Assembly (NCBI GenBank): GCA_012934845.2
Contig: WNNJ02001743.1
Location: 34,201-98,200, forward strand
Length of the DNA: 64,000 bases
DNA from: Pomphorhynchus laevis
Lineage: Eukaryota > Acanthocephala > Palaeacanthocephala > Echinorhynchida > Pomphorhynchidae
Direction: 5' to 3'
Part shown: positions 60,039-64,000 of the stretch, piece by piece
Numbering within the stretch: position 1 is the stretch's first letter
Layout: the number at the start of each line of letters is the position of its first letter
Made by a program: the position numbers and the translations under genes
The notes under the pieces: generated by a model
Told to the model about the DNA's origin: nothing
Databases searched by the model: none
What the model saw: only the letters and a program-made list of their open reading frames with translations

Positions 60039-62959
60039 TATAAATTAGTATTGCGAAAAATCGCTTGAAACTTTGGTCCAAGAGCCAAAGCTGGCTACGA
60101 TTGATTTTTAATCTATATTTGTTGCTAAATAACTAGACTTCGATCATCAGCTCTATCAGACTAATGTATCACTCCGAGACAATCCTAACCACCCAATAAT
60201 CATCGTCAGTCGGATGAAGTGACAGGGTACATTTCGACTGCTTTTGTGATAACTAAAAAACAATCAATTCTTCACGATGATATTCGAAGCTCAGGTGCAG
60301 AAGCGTTTTTACTGGCTTGTTGCGTTTTTTATTCGTCCAGTAATTCTTGATAAAAGGCACAAATGCGTTTCTGTTGATATCAAGGGAACTGAATTTCTCA
60401 AAGGATTCCTGAAAAAATGCTCATTTAATAAATTGTTTTTGCGAAAAAGCGCTTGAAACTGTGGTCCAGGAGCCTAAGCTGGCAACGATTGATTTTTAAT
60501 CCATATTTGCTGCAAAATAAAGGACTTCGATCATCAGCTCCATCAGTCTAATGTATCACTACGAAACGATCCCAACCACCCAGCAGTCATCGTAGGTCGG
60601 ATAAAGTGGTTAGTGTACGTTTCGACTGCTTTTGTGATAACTATAAAAAACAATCAATTCTTCACGATGATATACAGAGCTCAGGTGCAGAATCGTTTTT
60701 ACTGGCTTGTTGCGTGTGTTGACCGTCTAGTTATTCTTTATATAAGGCACAAATGCGTATCCGTTGATTACGAGGGCACTGAATTTCTCACAGGATTCCT
60801 GAAAAAATGCACATTTAATAAATTGTTATTGCGAAAAATCGCTTGAAACTGTTGTCCAGGATCCAAAGCTGGCTACGATTGATTTTTAATCCATATTTGC
60901 TGATAATCAACTGGACTTAGATCATCAGCATCATCAGTCTAATGTATAACTTCGAAACGATCCTAACCACCCAATAGTCATCGTCAGTCGGATAAAGTGG
61001 TTAGGGTATTTCTCGATTGTTTTTGTGATAACTATAATAACACTAGCAATTCCTCACGATGCTATACAAAGCTCAGGTGAAGAAGCGTTTTTACTGGCTT
61101 GTTGCGTCTGTGGACCTTCTAGTTTTTCTTTATATGGCACAAATGCGTATCCGTTGATTACGAGGGCACTGAATTTCTCACTGGATTCCTGAAGGAATGC
61201 GTTATTTTATAAATTGTTATTGCGAAAAATCGCTTGAATCTGTGGTCCAAGAGCCAAAGCTTTCTACGATTAATTTTTTATCCATATTTGCTGCTAAATA
61301 ACTGGACTTCGATCATCAGCTCCATCAGTCTAATGTATCACTCCGAGACGATCCTAACAACCCAACAGTCATCGCCAGTCGGATGAAGTGGTTAGGGTAC
61401 ATTTCGACTTCTTTTGTAATAACTATAAAAACACAATCAATTCCGCACTATGCTATACGAAGCTCAGGTGCAGAATTGTTTTTACTGGCTTGTTGCGTGT
61501 GTGGACCTTCTAGTTATTCTTTATATAAGGCACAAATGCGTATCCGTTGATTACGAGGGCACTGAATTTCTCACAGGATTACCGAAGGAATGCGTCATTT
61601 TATAAATTGTTATTTCGAAAAATCGCTTAAAACTGTTGTGGAGGAGCCAAAGCTAGCTACGATTGATTTTTAATCCATATTTGCTGTTTAAACACTGGAC
61701 TTCGATTATCTGCTTCATAAGTCAAATGTATCGCTCTGAAACGATCCTTAACACCGAGAAGTCATCGTCAGTTGGATAAAGTGGTTAGGGTACGTTTCGA
61801 CTGCTTTTGTGATAACTATAAAAACACCAGCATTTCGTAACGATGCTATCCGAAGCTAAGGTGCAGAAGCGTTTTTACATGCTTGTTGCGTGTGTAGATC
61901 TTTTAGTTATTCTTTTTATAAGGCACTAATGCGTATCCGTTGATTACGAGGGCACTGAATTTTTTACAGGATTCCTGAAAGGAATGCGTAATTTCAGGAA
62001 TTGTTATTGCGAAAAATCGCTTGAAATTGTGGTCCATTAAAAAACCTGGCTACGATTGATTTTTAATCCATATTTGCTTCTAAATAACTGGACTTCAATC
62101 ATTAGCTCTATCAGTCTTATGTATCACTCCGAAACGATCCTAACCACCCAGAATTCATCGTCATTGGGATGAAGTAGTTAGGGTAGTTTTCGACTGCTTT
62201 TGTGATAACTATAAAAACACTAGCAATTCCTCACTATGCTATACGAAGCTCAGGTGCAGAAGCGTTTTTACTGGCTTGTTGCGTGTGTGGACCTTCTAGT
62301 TATTCTTTATATAAGGCACAAATGCGTATCCGTTGATTACGAGGGCACTGAAGTCCTCACAGGATTCCTGAAGGAATGCGTCATCTTATAAATTGTTATT
62401 GCGAAAATCGCTTGAAATTGAGGTCCAGGAGCCAAAGCTGGCCACGATTTATTTTTAATCCATATTTGCTTCTAAATAACTGGACTTCGATCATCAGCTC
62501 CATTAGTCTAATGTATCACTTCAAGACGATCCTAACCACCCAGCAGTCATCGTCATTGGGATGACGTGGTTAGTGTACGTCTCGACTGCTATTGTGGTAA
62601 CTATAATAACACTAGCAATTCCTCACAATGCTATAAGAATCTCAGGTTCAGAACCGTTTTTACTTGCTTGCTGCTATTGTGGATCTTTTAGTTATGCTTT
62701 ATATAAGGCTTAAATGCGTATCCGTTGATTACGAGAGCACTTAATTTCTCGGAGGATTCATGAAGGAATGCGTCATTTTATAAATTGTTATTGCGAAAAA
62801 TCGCTTGAAACTGTGGTCCAGGAGCCACGATTGATTTTTAATCCATATCTGGTGCTAAATAACTGGACTAAGATCATCAGCGTCATCAGTCTTATGTATC
62901 ACTCCGAAACGATCCTAACCACAAAGCAGTAATCGTCAGTCGGATAAAGTGGTTAGAGT

Positions 62960-63285
62960 ACGTTTCGACTGCTTTTAGGTGCAGAAGCGTTTTTACTGGC
63001 TTGTTGCGTGTGTTGACATTCTAGTTATTCTTAATATAAGGCACAAATGCGTATTTGTTGATTACGAGAACACTGGATTTCTAACAGTATTCCCGAAAAA
63101 ATGCGTCATTTTTAAAATTGTTATTCGAAAAATCGCTTGAAACTGTGGTCCAGGAGCCAAAGCTGGCAATTGATTTTTAATCCATTTTTGCTGCTAACAA
63201 ACTTGACTAAAATCATCAGCTCCATCAGTCTAATGTATAACTCCGAGACGATCCTAACCACACAGCCGTCATTGATGCGTATCCG
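62960..63285. repeat. Two satellite monomers with internal deletions
   Basis: At about 62,976 GACTGCTTTT is joined directly to AGGTGCAGAAGCG, omitting about 55-60 bp. At about 63,273 AGCCGTCATTG is joined to ATGCGTATCCG, omitting about 190 bp. Each junction is seen once in the window. Confidence 0.7.
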
Positions 63286-64000
63286 TTGATTCCGAGAACA
63301 CTAAATTTCCCACAGGATTCCTGAAAGAATGCTCATTTTATAAATTGTTATTGCGAAAAAGCGCTTGAAACTGTTATTCAGGAGGCTAAGCTGGCAACGA
63401 TTGATTTTTTATCCATATTTGCTGCTAAATAACTGAACTACGATCATCAGCTCCATGAGTTTAATGTATCACTCTAAGAGAATCCTAACCACCCACCAGT
63501 TATCGTCAGTCGGATAAAGTGGTTAGGGTACGTTTCGACTGCTTTTGTGATAACTATAAAGACACCAGCAATTTCTCACGATGCTATACGAAACTCAGGT
63601 GCAGAAGCGTTTTTACTGGCTTGTTGCGTGTTTGGATTTTCTAGTTATTCTTTATATAAGGCACAAATGCGTATCCATTGATTACAAGGCCACTGGATTT
63701 CTAACAGTATTCCTGAAGGAATGCGTCATTTCATAAATTGTTATTGCGAAAAAACGCTTGAAACTGTGGTCCAGGAGCCAAAGCGGGCCACGATTGATTT
63801 TTAATCCATATTTGGTGCTAAATAACTGGACTAAGATTATCAGCTTCATCAGTCTAATGTATAACTCCGAAACGATCCTAACCACCCAGCAGTCATCGTC
63901 AGTCGGATAAAGTTGTTAGGGTACGTTTCGACTGCTTTTGTGATAACTATAAAAACACTAGCATTCCTTACGATGCAATACGAAACTCAGGTGCAGAAGC

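Larger units (their letters stand above)
46054..64000. repeat. 392-bp satellite array, second part
   Basis: About 46 further monomers continue in the same orientation as 37,072-41,527 and run off the window. Two subfamilies can be told apart. The common one has GTGCAGAAGCG...CTGGCTTGTTGCG. A minority one has TTCAGAACCG...CTTGCTTGCTGCG with ATAGTTATGC, seen near 46,325, 52,610, 53,575, 59,090, 59,875 and 62,645 (and at 37,690 and 40,840 in the first part). No gene is seen. Short phase-locked open frames are repeat by-products. Confidence 0.95.

Noticed and set aside
37300-63885. Recurrent 60-92 codon frames in the 392-bp satellite, with a peptide containing QKRFYWLVACVD and CVSVDYEGTEF.
   Set aside because: The frame is in phase with each monomer and is broken at different points in many of them. 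Similarity is explained by satellite homogenisation. A test for codon-level constraint across monomers would settle it; nothing visible favours coding.
37072-64000. TTATATAAGG in each satellite monomer as a promoter TATA box.
   Set aside because: The match is good, but no initiator, downstream gene or transcript evidence can be seen, and the motif is merely repeated with the monomer.

Overview
The window is almost pure tandem-repeat DNA with two retroelements nested in it. No host protein gene, rRNA or tRNA is recognisable. The repeat classes, a Ty3/Gypsy element with a tRNA-Ser-type primer site, and a Penelope-like reverse transcriptase point to an invertebrate animal with an AT-rich genome. 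The sequence does not resolve the group further. The setting looks like constitutive heterochromatin (pericentromeric, centromeric or subtelomeric).

Bases 1 to about 37,071 are a minisatellite with a 14-bp unit (TTTGCTCTGTTTAA on the + strand), roughly 2,500 mostly imperfect copies. It has higher-order structure. A diverged segment of about 430 bp recurs ten times between 1,830 and 30,081. A block of about 4.7 kb is tandemly duplicated (13,461-18,208 and 18,179-22,900). The block at 711-6,513 recurs at 20,262-27,703. From about 30,082 to 37,071 the array is more degenerate, lacks that segment, and has its own recurring cassette.

Inside the minisatellite, 24,968-26,420 is a 5'-truncated Penelope-like retroelement: a reverse-transcriptase reading frame followed by a 3' region that can fold into a closed RNA domain with a hairpin and an H-type pseudoknot. 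Its empty site survives in the paralogous block at 5,220/5,221. A later 223-bp tandem duplication copied the element's 5' edge back into the repeat.

At about 37,072 the minisatellite meets a second satellite with a monomer of about 392 bp, running to the end of the window (about 57 monomers). It contains subfamilies, multi-monomer higher-order repeats, deletion variants and two internal dyads. A complete-looking 4,526-bp Ty3/Gypsy (probably Mag-lineage) LTR element on the minus strand, 41,528-46,053, interrupts one monomer. It has 192-bp near-identical LTRs, a 5-bp target duplication, a primer site, a polypurine tract and one 1,376-codon Gag-Pol frame. An empty paralogous site is at about 53,303.

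The short open frames scattered through both satellites are by-products of the repeats and are not annotated as genes.
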